Position numbers and translations under genes: made by a program | The notes under the pieces: generated by a model | The model's input: only the letters and a program-made list of their open reading frames with translations | Database searches by the model: none | What the model was told of the DNA's origin: nothing | Assembly (NCBI RefSeq): GCF_011745365.1 | Contig: NW_024468909.1 | Span: 5,208,001 to 5,272,000 of the forward strand | DNA: 64,000 nucleotides | Direction: 5' to 3' | Origin: Cryphonectria parasitica EP155 | Taxonomy: Eukaryota; Ascomycota; Sordariomycetes; Diaporthales; Cryphonectriaceae | In this document: positions 32,310 through 45,107 of the stretch, piece by piece | Layout of the letters: each line of letters begins with the position of its first letter | Numbering within the stretch: position 1 is the stretch's first letter

Positions 32310-33646
32310 ATGGTCAAAGAAACGAAGCTGTACGACCTACTCGGCGTCAGCACCGATGCCTCTCAGGACGCGATCAAGAAAGGCTACCGGTAAGTGCCTC
32401 TGTCACCACCACAAGTTTTGCTTCCCGCTTATCCCTTTCCCATCCCGTTGATTTTACTCTCATTTCTATCCCATTGGAAAACGGCAAACTAATTACGCAA
32501 TCTCAACAGGAAATGCGCGCTGAAGTGGCACCCCGACAAAAACAAGGACAACCCCGACGCCGCCGAGAAGTTCAAGGAATGCTCACAAGCCTACGAGATC
32601 CTCTCCGATCCCGAGAAGCGCAAGATTTACGATCAGTTCGGCCTTGAATTCCTCCTTCGAGGCGGCGCCCCACCACCAGAGGGCGGTGCGGGCGCTGCAG
32701 GCGGCAATCCCTTCGCCGGCGCAGGTGGCATGCCAGGCGGCTTTAGTGGCTTCGACTTTGGCAACATGGGTGGCGGTCCTGGAGGAGCTCGAACCTTTCA
32801 CTTCAGCACCGGCGGCGGCGGTCCCAGCGGCTTCAACCCCTCGAATCCACAGTCCATCTTCGAGACATTTATGCGCTCGGGCGGCGCGGGCATGGGCGGG
32901 GACGATGATGACGACATGGCCGACCTTTTTGCCCAGTTTGGCGGCGGCGCCGGCGGTGGAGGCCGGCCTCGCACGCGTGTGAGGACTGGCTTCGGCGATC
33001 CTGCGGGCCGCAGCGCGCGGCAGCACACACCTGAGGTGACGACGGTCGAGCGCCCGCTGCCTGTGTCGCTGGAGGACATGTTCCAAGGGGCTCAGAAGAA
33101 GATGAAAATCAAATGCAAGCTGTTTGACGAGAACGGCAAGCGCACGACGACGGAGAAAGTGCTGGACGTGCCCATCAAGGCAGGCCTGAAGAAGGGCAGT
33201 AAGATCCGCTTCAAGGGCGTGGGCGACCAGGAGGAGGGAGGACAGCAGGATTTGTGCTTCGTTGTCGAGGAGGTAAGTTTCCACGCCATACAATTATCTT
33301 TGGCCGACACCAATACAGACGAGATGAAAGAGTTGCTGACTGACGCGTACAGAAACCCCACATCCTCTACACCCGCGACGGCGATGATCTGAGCATGACT
33401 GTCGACCTCGACCTCAAGGAGGCTCTGACTGGCTGGAAGCGCACGGTCAGCACCATCGACGGCAAGCAGATCGCCCTCGAGAAGGCCGGCCCTACGCAGC
33501 CCGGCTCGCAAGACGTCTACCCTAACCAAGGCATGCCCATTTCGAAGAAGCCTGGCCAGCGGGGTAATTTCATCATCAAGTACAACGTCAAGTTCCCCAC
33601 ATCTCTGACGGCACAGCAGAAGCAGCAGCTCAAAGAGATTCTGTAA
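32310..33646 (+). CDS. SIS1: class B J-protein (DnaJ/Hsp40, Sis1/Psi1 type)
   Basis: Hsp70 co-chaperone of the cytosol and nucleus. Three exons, 32310-32389, 32510-33272 and 33353-33646, give 378 residues. The J domain (residues 1-75, [11 protein letters not shown] at the start) has HPD at 34-36. A Gly/Phe-rich region (about 85-180) follows, including an Asp run ([13 protein letters not shown]). There is no Cys-rich zinc region, which makes it class B. The two C-terminal substrate-binding domains are complete ([57 protein letters not shown]). Introns start GTAAGT/GTAAGTG and are in phase at both junctions. The nearest well-known relatives are yeast Sis1 and fission yeast Psi1; which of them is the true counterpart is inference. 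Confidence 0.94.
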
Positions 33647-35465
33647 ATGCAGTGCCTCAGCGATCTGGACGAACAACAGACAGATACATGGGTGCTAAGG
33701 CATGAAGCCGCAGCGTTGCTTTCGGGAACGGTGGATTTGAGATGGACTGCTAGACATGGTGCAGAAGAATCCAACATGAACTCAGCCGCTTGAGCGGATG
33801 ACAGGTCCTTGTCTCTTTTTTATATTTTATTTTGAAGAGCTACTTCTTGGGCGAAGATGGCCGACAACCTTTTGCCTTACGACGGCCTCTCGACCTTGAG
33901 CTACAGCCACCATCGCGCGGCGCGTTTGCTTCGCGTACACGCTGTTTACATAGCGACAAAAGGGGGACAAGCACCTGGTATCAGTGCTTACGGGTGGAAG
34001 CCTGCCGGTCCGTCACTCCGAGCAGGTTTGACAGCCAGGAGAAGTTGCATGAGAGGAATAATGATGTATCATGAATCGCACGGAGTTCAGGGGGGAATGA
34101 TGTTCCTGCTTTATCTATTTGTCTTTTTTTACCTCATTCGGCGGAAGTTTTCTGCTAATTCATTGGGCTGGACGCTCGCCCGCTTCAGCTTCAGGAAAGG
34201 AAGCGGCGTGCTGTCATGAATGATGGATGAATCACCGGGCTCCGACAGCATCAAGGTTCTCTCTACTATGGGAGAATCCTGAAGTATCTGGCAGTGATGA
34301 GCACATACATCTGATTGAACCCGATAGACTAGTAATGCTAGTACTGGCAAACTTTTGATCCACAGACTCGCAAACTCAATTCCTGCATCACTCACCGACT
34401 GGTAACATGCAACGAGTGCAACTTGTTCACCAGATCTCGTCATATGGTTACGGCAGCTGCGACATCGGGTCGTGCTGTTGCCCAAGCCGTGCCAATGTGG
34501 TGTGTACATATCCCCGCTTCCCTCAGGATGCCACTCGGTGGGCTGAGTGAGCACGGAGGGCTTACTGTGGCACCAGGTGTGTACGCCCGTCTATTGCGAG
34601 AGAGAAGAGAAGGAACAATGCTCTCCTTTCGTTTCTGCGCTCTCATGGTCGGACCGTCGATTCTTTGCATAAAGGCTATTCCTTCTTGGTCGGGCGGGCA
34701 CACAGGACAGAGTTTCTCCTCATTCTAGCCATAGTACCGTGGTACTCAACACCAAAGTAAGTCATCCTGGAAGTGCAAGGCCTCCCCTGTTATGGCGGGC
34801 CCTCCCTTAAGTACTGAAGTACACTCACGCGGCAGGCCACCACGCCAACAGCCCTCTAAAAGACGGAAATAGCGCAAGGTCTGCTTATTGAAACAATTCC
34901 TTCCCGTGATGGCGGCGCGAAAAGGTGCTCGTGTCACTATTCCCAGCCAATTGTGGACTGCCAAGGGTGGTATGCAGTTGCTTCTGCTGGCTCTCCGTCT
35001 CCATTTCCTGCCCACAGGAAGCCTATGGAGCCTAACCCGTGGAGTCTTCATGACGTAAGGCTAGGGCGGGCAGGAGCTACATTTTGCAGCTGCAAGCTGC
35101 AGCTACCCCTCCCCCGCTCTGCCCCTGCCCGCCTTTCTGTCCACGTAAAAACGATCAACATTCCCAGCAAGAGCCAACCCTCCTAACCTACCTGGTCTTT
35201 CCACCCTCATCTCTTTTTCTTTGCCTCGAGCTGACAACCATCTCCCGCATTCTTCACGAAGCCATCTCCTGTTTTCGTCAACGTCTCTTGACTAGAGCAT
35301 CTTTGATTTCTTTTTCTACACCAGACTAGACAAAGAGCCATCTAGACCATCTAGAACGTCTGCCTCTGGTCATTTCTGCCCTCATCCCCCCAACAACCAA
35401 TCCACAAACAACAACAAAAACAAAAACAACCCAGTCAATCACCAACCACTACTACTACATTCATC
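33647..35465. other. intergenic, 1.8 kb
   Basis: An open frame from 33857 has a hydrophobic stretch but starts only 210 bases after the J-protein stop and shows no family match, so I treat it as chance. A TAC/GTA motif (CATAGTACCGTGGTAC) is at 34730-34745. 35382-35465 is a leader almost free of G for the HAD gene. Confidence 0.45.
34729..34746. repeat. short palindromic TAC/GTA motif
   Basis: CCATAGTACCGTGGTACT, an imperfect palindrome of the kind seen in other intergenic patches. Confidence 0.4.
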
Positions 35466-36212
35466 ATGCCTGCCCGCAAGATCACTACCCTCCTCTTTGA
35501 CTGCGACAACACTCTTGTCCTCTCTGAGGAGCTCGCCTTTGAGGGCTGTGCCGACCTGATCAACCAGATCTGTGAGAAGCGCGGCATCAAACTCGAGAAG
35601 CCCTTCACTGGCGACACCCTTATCATTGAGTTTGTGGGCCAGAACTTCCGTGGCATGCTCAAGACCCTGCAGGAGCGCTACAACTTCGAGGTCACTCCTG
35701 AGGAGGAGGAGGCCTACGTCAAGGAGGAGGAGAACATTGTCATCGCCAAGCTCAAGGAGAAGGCTCAGCCTTGCAAGGGTGTTGATGCCCAGCTTGAGAA
35801 GCTGGCCGCCTCTGGCAAGTACAAGTTGGCTGTGGTCTCTTCCTCTGCCCTGCGTCGCGTCAAGGCCTCGGTCGAAAAGGTTGGTCAGGACAAATACTTT
35901 GGCCAGGACATCTTTTCTGCCGCCACGTCTCTGCCCAAGCCTACCAGCAAGCCTGACCCTGCCATCTACCTGCATGCCTGCAAGACCCTTGGTGTCAACC
36001 CTGAGGAGTGTGTCGCCATCGAGGATTCCAAGTCTGGCTCCCTGTCTGGCAGCCGTGCTGGCATCAAGGTCATTGGCTATGTGGGCCCCTACACTGATGA
36101 CAAGAAGGAGGAGATGAAGAAGGTCCTGAGTGACGCTGGCTGCTGTGTCATCATGGAGGACTGGGATGAGTTCCCCTCCAAGCTCGAGCAGGTCGAATCT
36201 GGCGAGGTTTAG
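35466..36212 (+). CDS. HAD superfamily hydrolase
   Basis: One exon of 248 residues, complete. HAD motif I is FDCDNTLVLSE, with nucleophile Asp12 and acid Asp14. Motif II is VVSSSALRR, motif III the Lys in TSKPDPAIY, and motif IV IEDSKSG. The helical cap between motifs I and II (about residues 20-115) is of the C1 kind, as in phosphoglycolate phosphatase and beta-phosphoglucomutase relatives. It most likely hydrolyses a phosphate ester in the cytosol, but the substrate cannot be told from sequence. Third positions are strongly biased to C and G and codon choice is narrow (AAG, GAG, GCC), which with a G-poor leader suggests high expression. The antisense strand is open over the same span because of this bias. 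Confidence 0.9.
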   Translation: MPARKITTLLFDCDNTLVLSEELAFEGCADLINQICEKRGIKLEKPFTGDTLIIEFVGQNFRGMLKTLQERYNFEVTPEEEEAYVKEEENIVIAKLKEKAQPCKGVDAQLEKLAASGKYKLAVVSSSALRRVKASVEKVGQDKYFGQDIFSAATSLPKPTSKPDPAIYLHACKTLGVNPEECVAIEDSKSGSLSGSRAGIKVIGYVGPYTDDKKEEMKKVLSDAGCCVIMEDWDEFPSKLEQVESGEV

Positions 36213-36912
36213 GGAGAGGGCCTGCACTCCAAATAAGCTGGTGACATGGTCATCATCATCGTCCTCGTCATCAGCCATGCGTGCTTTTTTCCTTTCTTTT
36301 TTCCTTCTACTCCAGGTGTTGAGCGAGCGGGATCATATCAAAAGGGTTTTTCTTTTGCTGGGATTTTCATGGTGGACATGGAACGACGGGGCCTAAGTCA
36401 GTTACATACAAATGCAATGAAGACATGAGGTCACCACATGGTCACCACACATATGCACACATACTATTCTTTCTGCTTATCCTTTATGTCAGGCTGCTTA
36501 TCAGAGCAGCTATGGCTAAACATCTTGCAAAGAGCTACTAATTCCTGTGCTTGCAGCTAAACGTCCGTGATTGTCCAAAATGCCAACTTTTGTACAATGG
36601 GCACCAGAACAAGAGGAAATGCCCCAGTAATTATTCAATCACTATGGCTCCATGACTCCTGTCCTAAACCTTGGGCGAACCTTGTGATTCACCACAATGC
36701 ATGGAATTGGAGCAGGTTTTGGTCTTCTTCACACAGAGGCTGTGATAGCTGGCTAACTATATCCTTTCTGTAGATCTGGGGCAATTACCTGGTGGGTTAT
36801 CGCCCCTCCCCCACCCCCCTTCATCCGCAATGCAGAGTTGGGAAAGGCTGTCTGTTGCTTTCGAGTCAAGCAAGCAGAAGACGGTCACCTCCCTTATCAC
36901 TGCCTGAATACA
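36213..36912. other. intergenic between convergent genes
   Basis: 3' regions of the HAD gene (+) and the Rit1 gene (-). No supported gene. Confidence 0.5.
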
Positions 36913-38798
36913 TCATTTCCGCCAGTCCATGAGGAAACTATTTACGCTCTGCAGCGTCGCGCGGTTCGGGTTCGCATCAGGCATGGTGGTCATGATCCGG
37001 CCCAGCCTGATCTTGATGAGGCTCTTGTTGAAGGATACCGTCCCCCCTCCTCCTCCTCCTCCTCCTGCTGCTGCTGCTGCTGCGCCACTGCTCTGAACAC
37101 CGTCGTCATCGGTAATGTCACCGCCGCCCTGGGGTCTTCGCTCCCTCACAACCTCGCCTACATCGTCCTCGAAGCACCAGCACAGCAGCGCGAGCGCGAC
37201 GCCGACCGAAAGGTCCCTCCCGCCCGTATCGCAGGCGACGAGAATCCTCCTCCGCCTCAGCGGTGGCGGGTTGTCGTGCTCGTCGTGCTGGTCGCCCTCC
37301 TCCTCGGCTGGATTTCTGCTGTTGTCGTCATCGCTATGCAGGAATCGCAATGCGGAATCGCAGATGCTTGGCAATGCGGCGCGCAGATTGCGGCTGGCTA
37401 CCTTGTGCTTCCCTAGTCCGACCTCCATATGGGTTGGTGACCTCGGCCACGTCTCTGCAGGCGTGGGACTTGGGAGGAGGGCGACGGTGAACCAGGTAGG
37501 GTCACCCATGAGGCGTTGTGGTATGGGGAGCGGCGAGACGTGTAGCTGGGGTGTGAGCTGTCGTGCGGCTGGTGGGAGGTCCGCAGTGCTGCTGGCGATG
37601 CCGCCGCTGCCGTCCTCGGTGGTGGTGTTCTCCTCCTCCAGGGGATGTCGCTTCGCAGACGCCACGAGGGACCTGATGAGGTCGGGCAGGTCGGCTTCGG
37701 GCGTGGACAAGAGCTCGTCTGCGTTTGCCCAGAACACGGGAGGCTCGAGGCCGTGGGCCCAGTTCTCGGTGTCATCACCGGCGCCCTGGATGTACCCTGT
37801 ATGTCCGCTCATCTCGCCGCCGGCCACGCGCCTCGAGGAGGTGCAGCAGATGACGGGACGAAAGTCGTCAAAAATGTGCTCTGCGCCGCCATCGCCACCG
37901 CCATCGCCATCGTCCTCTCCGGTCTGCAAGTGGCCGAGGGCCGTCTCCTGAGTCACCCAGGTCGGGCGCAAGGGTTTTGAAATCTGTGCGCAGAGGCTGT
38001 CTAGGTCGAGGTTGAGCTCTTTGAACGCGGCCAGGCCTTCGGGGATCCGTGCCAGCGCTTGGCTCTTTTCAGAGTCCGAGACTGCATTGGGCGGAACGTA
38101 GAGGTTATGAAATTCAGGCTGGTCTGGGAATAGGGCCCGGTTGAGCACGCAGCACCATATTGGGATGGTCTTGCTCAGGGCATCTGGCATTCCTTTGTTT
38201 TGGGGGTTTACGTGTCAGTAAGACTGAATGAGATGCTGATGTGGTGAATTTTTTTCAGTCTTTACTTCTCTAGTACATTACGTCTGATCACCTACTCTTT
38301 CCTCTTCGGGTCGAATCGACGATTATAATCCTTTTCATATCATCTCAACTAGGTCAGTCCAGCTCATCATGGACCGAGCATACCAAAGAGAGGAGGGGGG
38401 GGGTTCTTTTTCTTCTTCATTTCCTCTGCCCCCCAATACATGGCGACTTACCCATCACACCTCTCAATGATTGGTAGAAGATGCAGATTCAGCCTCCTCG
38501 TGGAGAACCTCCACTGGCCTGTGTGCCCGTCGGTGCTCTTGAAATAGGCACTCCCGCCCTTGGCCCCGGGGCGGATGTACCAGCTACCACATCTCTCGTT
38601 AGCGATAAGGGGCCGCCGTCCGCCCCCGAACGCGGCCGCCACCTCGTCTACAAAGTCTGCATCTTGTTGGACCGAGCGGAGGCGGTTTGTGATGGACAGG
38701 TTGGAGCGCTTCAGGTCGCCCAGGATGCGGTTGATATTGTGGTTGCCGGCGGCGTCGGCGGCTTGGGAGGGGAAGAGGATGTCGGAAAGGGATGTCAT
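36913..38798 (-). CDS. RIT1: initiator tRNA A64-2'-O-ribosylphosphate transferase
   Basis: Adds a ribosyl-phosphate to A64 of cytosolic initiator tRNA-Met, which keeps it out of elongation. Three exons on the minus strand, 38798-38452, 38330-38296 (35 bases) and 38192-36913, give 553 residues. The small exon encodes IIIVDSTRRGKR and is needed: exon 1 ends IIERCDG, and the family reads DG-I-VDSTRRGKR-MPDALSKT-PIW across the joins. Other marks are NRLRSV and WYIRP in exon 1, and near the C-terminus ILVACDTGGRDLSVGVALALLC and RNA-ligase-like residues SFNKSLIKIRLGRIM. Poly-Ala, poly-Gly and acidic inserts (DDGDGGGDGG) make it longer than average. Donors are GTAAGT and GTAGGT. Confidence 0.93.
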
Positions 38799-40451
38799 GG
38801 TGGTATTTGTATGTAGGGTGTGTATATTATGAAATGGAGCTGTGTGGGCGCAGATTTTGAAGGGTTAATCCAAAGAGGTAGCACCTCGTGAGACCGAGGG
38901 CGTGAGGATGGTCATTCTCTGCCAGTTTTTTTTTTTCCCTTCCTTTCCCTTCCCTCTGTTTTTTCTTAGAGGTGTCGTCCGCTGGAGAAGGGTTCAATTT
39001 TGACCAGCAGCAGCAGGGTTCCACTGATTCGCTAGTGAGAAAACCCTTAATGAAGTTAGTGGACAAGCGCCTGAGCACTCACGGAGCACTAGCACTTTAG
39101 AGGGTTCTACAAAAGCTTAGGTAGATGAAACGGGCCCCCTAAAGAGAGGAACTAGAAGGACAATACAGCAACAATCCCATCCGTGAACTCGCATACACTA
39201 TTCACCCCTCGTTGTCTCGCTTGTTTTGCATCAAGATGCAGCTTAAAACCTTGAAGAGCCAGCAGACAAATCACCAAGCTGGAGGGAGACCAAAGTGGCC
39301 TGCATAAGGGGCCATATGTTTATCCAGAGGCGACTCGGGACCCGCCATCAGAGACGGTCCAGCTCACAGGTCTCAAGATGATGGCGGGCCTCGTGCAACG
39401 GGGACGCACACGGCTTTGACCCCTGGGCCACGGGTGGCTGCCGGAAACAATGCATGAACCATCAACAAGCAATGATGTGGGAGAGGACGAGGAGGATTTG
39501 TGTGTTGGCGTCAGATGTTGACGCCGTCTTACAGAAAGGGTTTGGATGCCAGTGACTGAACAGTGTCAGAGACATGCTCGCTCAAGTCGACCACGACAGG
39601 CTGGGGGGACAACCACGTAGAACAGAGCCTGGAGAAGCTGAGGAAGACGTGTCCACCAGACAGAGGTGTCATCAGGGCCGGCTCTGCGTCACGCGCGCAA
39701 CCTGCATTTTCCTCTTCTTTCTTCCTTTCCTTCTGACCACCAGGCAGATAAACACACCACCACAGTAATGAGCTGCTAGTCGTCCATAACAGCATCCACT
39801 GCAGGTTGTGCTGTTTAGGAAAAGGGGGACGCAGGGAGGGGGCCAGGAAAGGACTACCACACTGCCTGACCAGGGGTCTTTGATTGGCAGCCTTATCATT
39901 TTGGTCTCCCCTTTGGGCCGTACCAACTTCTTTGGTTGGGCCTCGATTCTGGCCACCAAAACTGCCAGCCCACTGCAGAGCAAAACACACACCTTCACCA
40001 CCACCAGGGTGCAATTCTTTCCCCCGCGAACTCCTGTAAGCTTATGCAGTCCACCTGGCTGAGACGACTTTTTGTGTCACGGCCACCTCAACAGGCAGAG
40101 CTGGATGGTATTCGGAGGCTGGTTCCCGCGGAACTTGGGTCTTTTCACTTTCTGGCAAACATTGAAGCGCTCTAAAGAACATACATTCTCTGCAGTATTT
40201 AGGCTCAGCCTTGGTCTCATCCGGCCAGGCTGCGCCCATCGCCTCCTCCCTCCTCCTCCCCCTCTAGGACGCTTGATCAATCTTTCAAGTATCTTCGTGG
40301 CTTCAACGTTGCTGCCTTTCACGGCGGCAGCATTGAGTATCAAGCATCGTGTTCCTTTTTTTTCTTTCTCTCTCTCTCTCTTTCTATTATCTTTTAATGT
40401 CTTGACACACTTGACGATTTCTCCTCATATCGTCCTGCCCTGCATCTCACA
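38799..40451. other. divergent intergenic region
   Basis: Promoter side of Rit1 (-) and of the plus-strand gene at 40452. CT-rich leader at 40350-40390. No supported gene. Confidence 0.5.
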
Positions 40452-41788
40452 ATGGCGCTTCCCGGTGAAGGGTCAGATGTCGAGGCTCTGAGGAAGAGGA
40501 TCGAGTATGGCCTCAATCTCCTTGGCAGAGAGGAAAATGCAGCCACGAGGGAAAGGATGAAGGCCGCGTGAGTTACACTCATCAACCATCTTGCAGATTG
40601 TGGGCAAAAAACGACGAAAAAAGGGCTGACCCATCTCAACAGCATCGAGGCTGATCGAGAACGCCTGGGCCAGCTTGAGAATGACCAGCCACAACGAGAA
40701 CGTCCGCGTGCCACGCCACAGAGACCGCGTGCAATGTCGAAGAGCAAGATATGGGACGTGATGTAAGTGTGTTGCTCTCATGATATCTCAGAGCAGATTC
40801 CCACGCAGGTTCAAGTGATTGTGCCATACAACAGTCTCGCTGATGGCGCGCTTTACACTACCGCAGTGAAAAAGCCAATCAGGTGTCGGCAGGAGAGCCG
40901 CCTAGGAAGGAAACTCCCAGCCACAATCAACCCCAGGCAGAGCGAGAGACCCCCCGAAGAGAAAAGGAGCCCACGACTCCGACAGCAAAGGGCGAGGACG
41001 AGCAGCAGAGAAGGGCGCAGATCATAGCAGAGCTGCAGAGGCGCAGGGATGTGCTGATGGCCCAGCTGCACCCCCAGCCAGCAGCAGCAGCACCCGACGG
41101 CCCGACGGCCGAAGAGACCCGGCGGGAGGAGGAGGAGCGGGCGAGGAAGAAGCAGGAGCAGGCCAAGCTGGACTTGCAGACGGCCGTGCCCAGAGAGCGC
41201 AGCTCGGGCCTCTCATACTCCTGGGTGTCTCCCACGGTCGGCAGCTTCGGGCCCGAGGCACGAGACCTCCCGAAGCCCACCAGGCAAACTCCCCCCGGCC
41301 CGGGCCGTGACGCGGGCGGCGGTAGAGGTAGCAGCAGCAGCAGCAGCAGCAGGACGAGGACGCACTCCGAAGACAGGCACAGTACAAGGTCTGTCGACTC
41401 GCGTGCATCCTCCCAGCGGTCGCAGACCACCACCCGCGGCTCCCGCAGCGAAACCAGCTACCCACCACGTGCGAGAGCGAACCGCCCACCCGTACCTCAG
41501 CAGGAGGAGGAAGAACAACAACAACAACAGCGGCAGCGGCAGCACAAGCAGCCGCGGCGGCGAGACTCAGAACGAAGCCGGGACAGCAGCAGACACGCCG
41601 ACGACAAGCCGCCGCGCCGGGAGCGCGAGCATGAACGTGAACGTGAACGTGAAGGGGATCGAGGGGGAGGCCGCCACCGCAGTCCTAGCCGGGACCGGGA
41701 CCGAGATCGAGACCGGCGTAGGCGGAGTGAGCCGCCAAGGGGAGGTCTGCTGGAGGAGCTCTTGAAGCTAGGGCCTTGGAGGGCTTGA
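40452..41788 (+). CDS. charged, largely disordered protein, unknown function
   Basis: Three exons, 40452-40567, 40643-40762 and 40867-41788, give 385 residues with consistent phases (donors GTGAGT and GTAAGT; acceptors CAACAG and CCGCAG). The first 50 residues look like a helical domain (MALPGEGSDVEALRKRIEYG, LLGREENAATRERMKAAIE). SKSKIWDVIEKANQ follows at the exon 2-3 join. From about residue 85 the chain is a Glu/Arg-rich helix, then Ser, Gln and Arg/Asp repeats (ERERER, RDRDRDRD), and ends GGLLEELLKLGPWRA, a possible short binding helix. Arg-Asp/Arg-Glu tracts occur in nuclear RNA-processing proteins, but that is only a hint. Not recognised beyond this. Introns and an unusual conserved-looking start make it a likely real gene. 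Confidence 0.72.
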
Positions 41789-44700
41789 AAGAGGGATCAA
41801 TCAGCCAGGCATATGAGTGCATGCATTACACAGTCGAGATGAAGACGACAGGAGCCACTGTCTGTGGCAGGAGGATACCCCTTTGAATTTTCTGCATAGG
41901 CTTTCATTTCTTCCATTTTTTATTCTTGAAAGGTCAAGGTTAGATAACCATGGTGAGGAAGGTTGCTCAACCATCCAGACATTTCCTCATTGTCATCAAT
42001 ATCTTGCACCTCAAAAAAGAAAGGGAAAAAAAAAACAAGACAAATAACCGCACCAATGCTCTCGCGTCATCAACATCGATCATCATGTTCCAACATGCCA
42101 TGAAAAAATTGTATAATTCGTATCAAGTTCAGCAACAACCCCAAGGGAACTAGTTTCAGGTCTATAACAGTCACTTGTTGGTCATGTTTCACAGGACAAA
42201 CACTACTGAAGGCTACTTTCGTCTTATCCAACAAACATTACTCCGAAGCAAGCAAAATGTGCAGCCTAATGCCAGTAAATGGATGTTGCACTGCGGAAAG
42301 TGCGGAAAGCAGCCGCCATCCGAGCACTGGGCCTCTCCTTCTCTTCTTCTTCTTCTTTCACTTCCCTTCCAGGTTTGTATATGCAATGATATCGAGTGGT
42401 CAGGCTCGAGCCTCCCTCATTCGGGGCAAAGCTCAGAAGCAGCAGGGGAATGGTGGTCGATGCTCTGGACAAGCTGAAGATCTAGAGGAACAGTATACTC
42501 CCCGAGGCTGTCGAGATATTACAAGGTCAGGAGCCGAGGTGATGAGAAGGTGGGTGGGAGACGGAAAAAAGAAGAAAAGATGTAGTACTGTAATTGTGAT
42601 CACTTTCCAAGACTTGTCGGGGCTGAATGAGCAAGGCCGGAGCAAAGGGTGCATCACAAGGTAACGTTCACATGGTCTCGACGGTTTGGTTTTTTTTTTT
42701 TGGAACATTGACCGCACGCATCATGACATTCCATCTGACCTCCCATCATCAAAGTGCCGTAATAGTCCCAAGCAAAAGTTTAGACGAGAAATGTTTGAAT
42801 GCCTGATCGCAAGTTCTGTTTGGTCTTAGTGGGCGACGCACATTCAAGCCACACCCAAAGACATTGTCCGCGGTCGGCCGACGACACAAGCGCAAGCAAA
42901 GTGGATGAGTTAGTGTCATGGTAGCTTCTGTTTGGTTGGCTGACGTTGCAAGAAACCATCAGGTCTTAGCTATGGCGTCGAAATGCCACGGCTATGACCG
43001 ACGTGCGATGATGAGATGAACAGGACCCCGGATACTGCTGCACACAGCCTCAGTGGGCCAGGCGCCCCGGCGCCGGGGGTCAAGAAGGGGAGGGGGGTGG
43101 GCAAGGATGAGATCCGTCCCGGGGGAAGATCCCAGTGACACCCATGGACCCGAGGCATTGGGATGGGAAAGATAGATCGAAGGCTTCCTCCAAAAAGCGG
43201 TCACAATCGAGAGAAGATGGTGTGGTGACGTGTGGGATGGCCGGCACTTTATTGTCCTGATGGTGATCTCTTCTCAGCAGTCAAGGAGTGATCCAAGTCG
43301 GTGTTGGCCGCGGCTTTTCGGTTGTGCGCCTGTCATCGCCGAGGCGGATCGTGGCGAAGTCCTCGCATATCTATTGTGGAGAGCTCTGTCGGGGCCAAGA
43401 GGTGACGTGACGATGACAATCTTGCGGAGAGCACGAGACGAGATGATTGACGTAGGCCAGTAAAGAGTCATACATAGGTTGTCTTCGAGTGCATACTTAG
43501 CGTCTCTGGCACGTCTTGGGTCGTCAACTTGGTGTCTTCGGTGCATTGTACCGTCAGGTGCTTGAGGCTTGGCTGGCTCGTCCTTTGGGGTGCTAGCATA
43601 GTCGATGACAACAGATTCTCGAGCTGCTCTTGCTCAACAAAAACAGTTCAAGGAACCACTGCTCGCCTAGACTGTCGGCATCATTGGCATATCAGGTCCC
43701 GAAATGCTAACGAGACGGTCAGTCAGTCGAGGTTAGCGAAACGCTGGCGTGGTGGTATATGTAGAGACTCTGGGGTAAAGTAGAATCCAAGAAGGCCAGT
43801 GTCGCCATGATCGATCCTCGAGGCTATTCCCGAATGCAGTGTTGCAGTGCAATTTGTTCCTGCTCCCACGGAAGGCGAAGGTAGATTGGAGGGAGGAGAC
43901 AAGGGACAAGCCAACCAGTAAATGAGTGCTTGTTGGCCCTGATTGGTGAGGAACCGGCCGTACAGACAATCTCGCTTGATCGGGATCGCAGAGTCCCGGC
44001 GATACCCTGTCGCGGATTAGGGCTGACGGCTTGTGCGTACAAGAGATGGGGGTGGGCTGCAGATGTGACCCTGGAAATGGCGTCGGAAACAGGCTCTCTT
44101 CCTGTTTCCGGCCAAAGGGGTTCGCCATCGTCCCAGGCCTGCTGCTGCAGAATGTCATGCTACCATTGACTCGCAGAATCGAACCCAGAGGAGAGTGTAT
44201 CAATCAGCCTCAGTCGCCTGTGAACCGGGAGCCGACAAGAGGGGGAGAGAGAGGGAGAGAGAGGGGGGGAGAGAACAAGTCGTACGCTGACGTGAGAGAT
44301 AGAGGTAAGTGAATTGAAAGATGATTTGTCGATTCCCCGTAGGATCAATACTGGTCCCGAAATTCATAGGGCTGAGATGGTGGGTACTGTCATAACAGAC
44401 CTGGGGCCCTGGCTTTCGTTGCATGGTTCATGGCATCCTTCTACTGTAGTATCTGCACAGGAGATCAGTCAGGATCGTGTTTCCAACGCCATAAGGGTCC
44501 TCAGCACGATCTCGAAAAGGGTGTTCACCCCTTCTTCAAGCCATCCTCCCCTCCTCTCTCTTTCTCTCGAATGCCTAGAAAGAGAGCCGCGTCGAGGTGT
44601 CCCGTTACATGGTTCTGACTGTGGCTTGGTGGAAAATATTGCATCCATCATGTCTTATGCTATGCCACCATCCTCAACGGTTGTCTCACGCAACAGAAAA

Positions 44701-45107
44701 TAGACCTGTGGCGCGTTGTCGCTGTCCTCTGGTGCACTAGTTTACAAAGCAGCTTACAAAGCGCATTGCACATAAGAAACGGCCCGTTTTTCCAGCGGTG
44801 GGGAGAACAACCACCCTTAGGTGTCTCTTCACCGAGGCTTTGCGTGTGTGCAGTCCTTTAGTTTTCTGTCCTGCCTCAGAAAGCGGTGGATCCATTCCTG
44901 GTTGACAGGAGGAGAGATACCAAGTGGGAGAAGTGGGCTTCGACAATGTCAGAACTCGGCAAAGTCACTGTTGCGGTGAAAAAGGGTAGAGGACATTGTT
45001 CTGGGTGGTGTGTGGCCGGGGTTCTTTTGACAGGTGGGGAGGAAAGACAAATATGAGAGAATGAGCGAGAGATGATCAGGCGTCACAAGGGTAGCTTTGG
45101 TGTACTA

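Noticed and set aside
33857..34219. Plus-strand frame of 120 codons with a hydrophobic stretch
   Set aside because: It lies just after the J-protein stop, has no family match or splice sites, and residue use is like the surrounding DNA.
35439..36278. Antisense frame over the HAD gene (also at 20585-21475 and 23801-24424 over other genes)
   Set aside because: Same bias effect; residue content is low complexity and no family is recognised.
44165..44185. Minus-strand GGGTTCGATTC, another B-box-like match
   Set aside because: The T stem does not pair and no cloverleaf can be formed.
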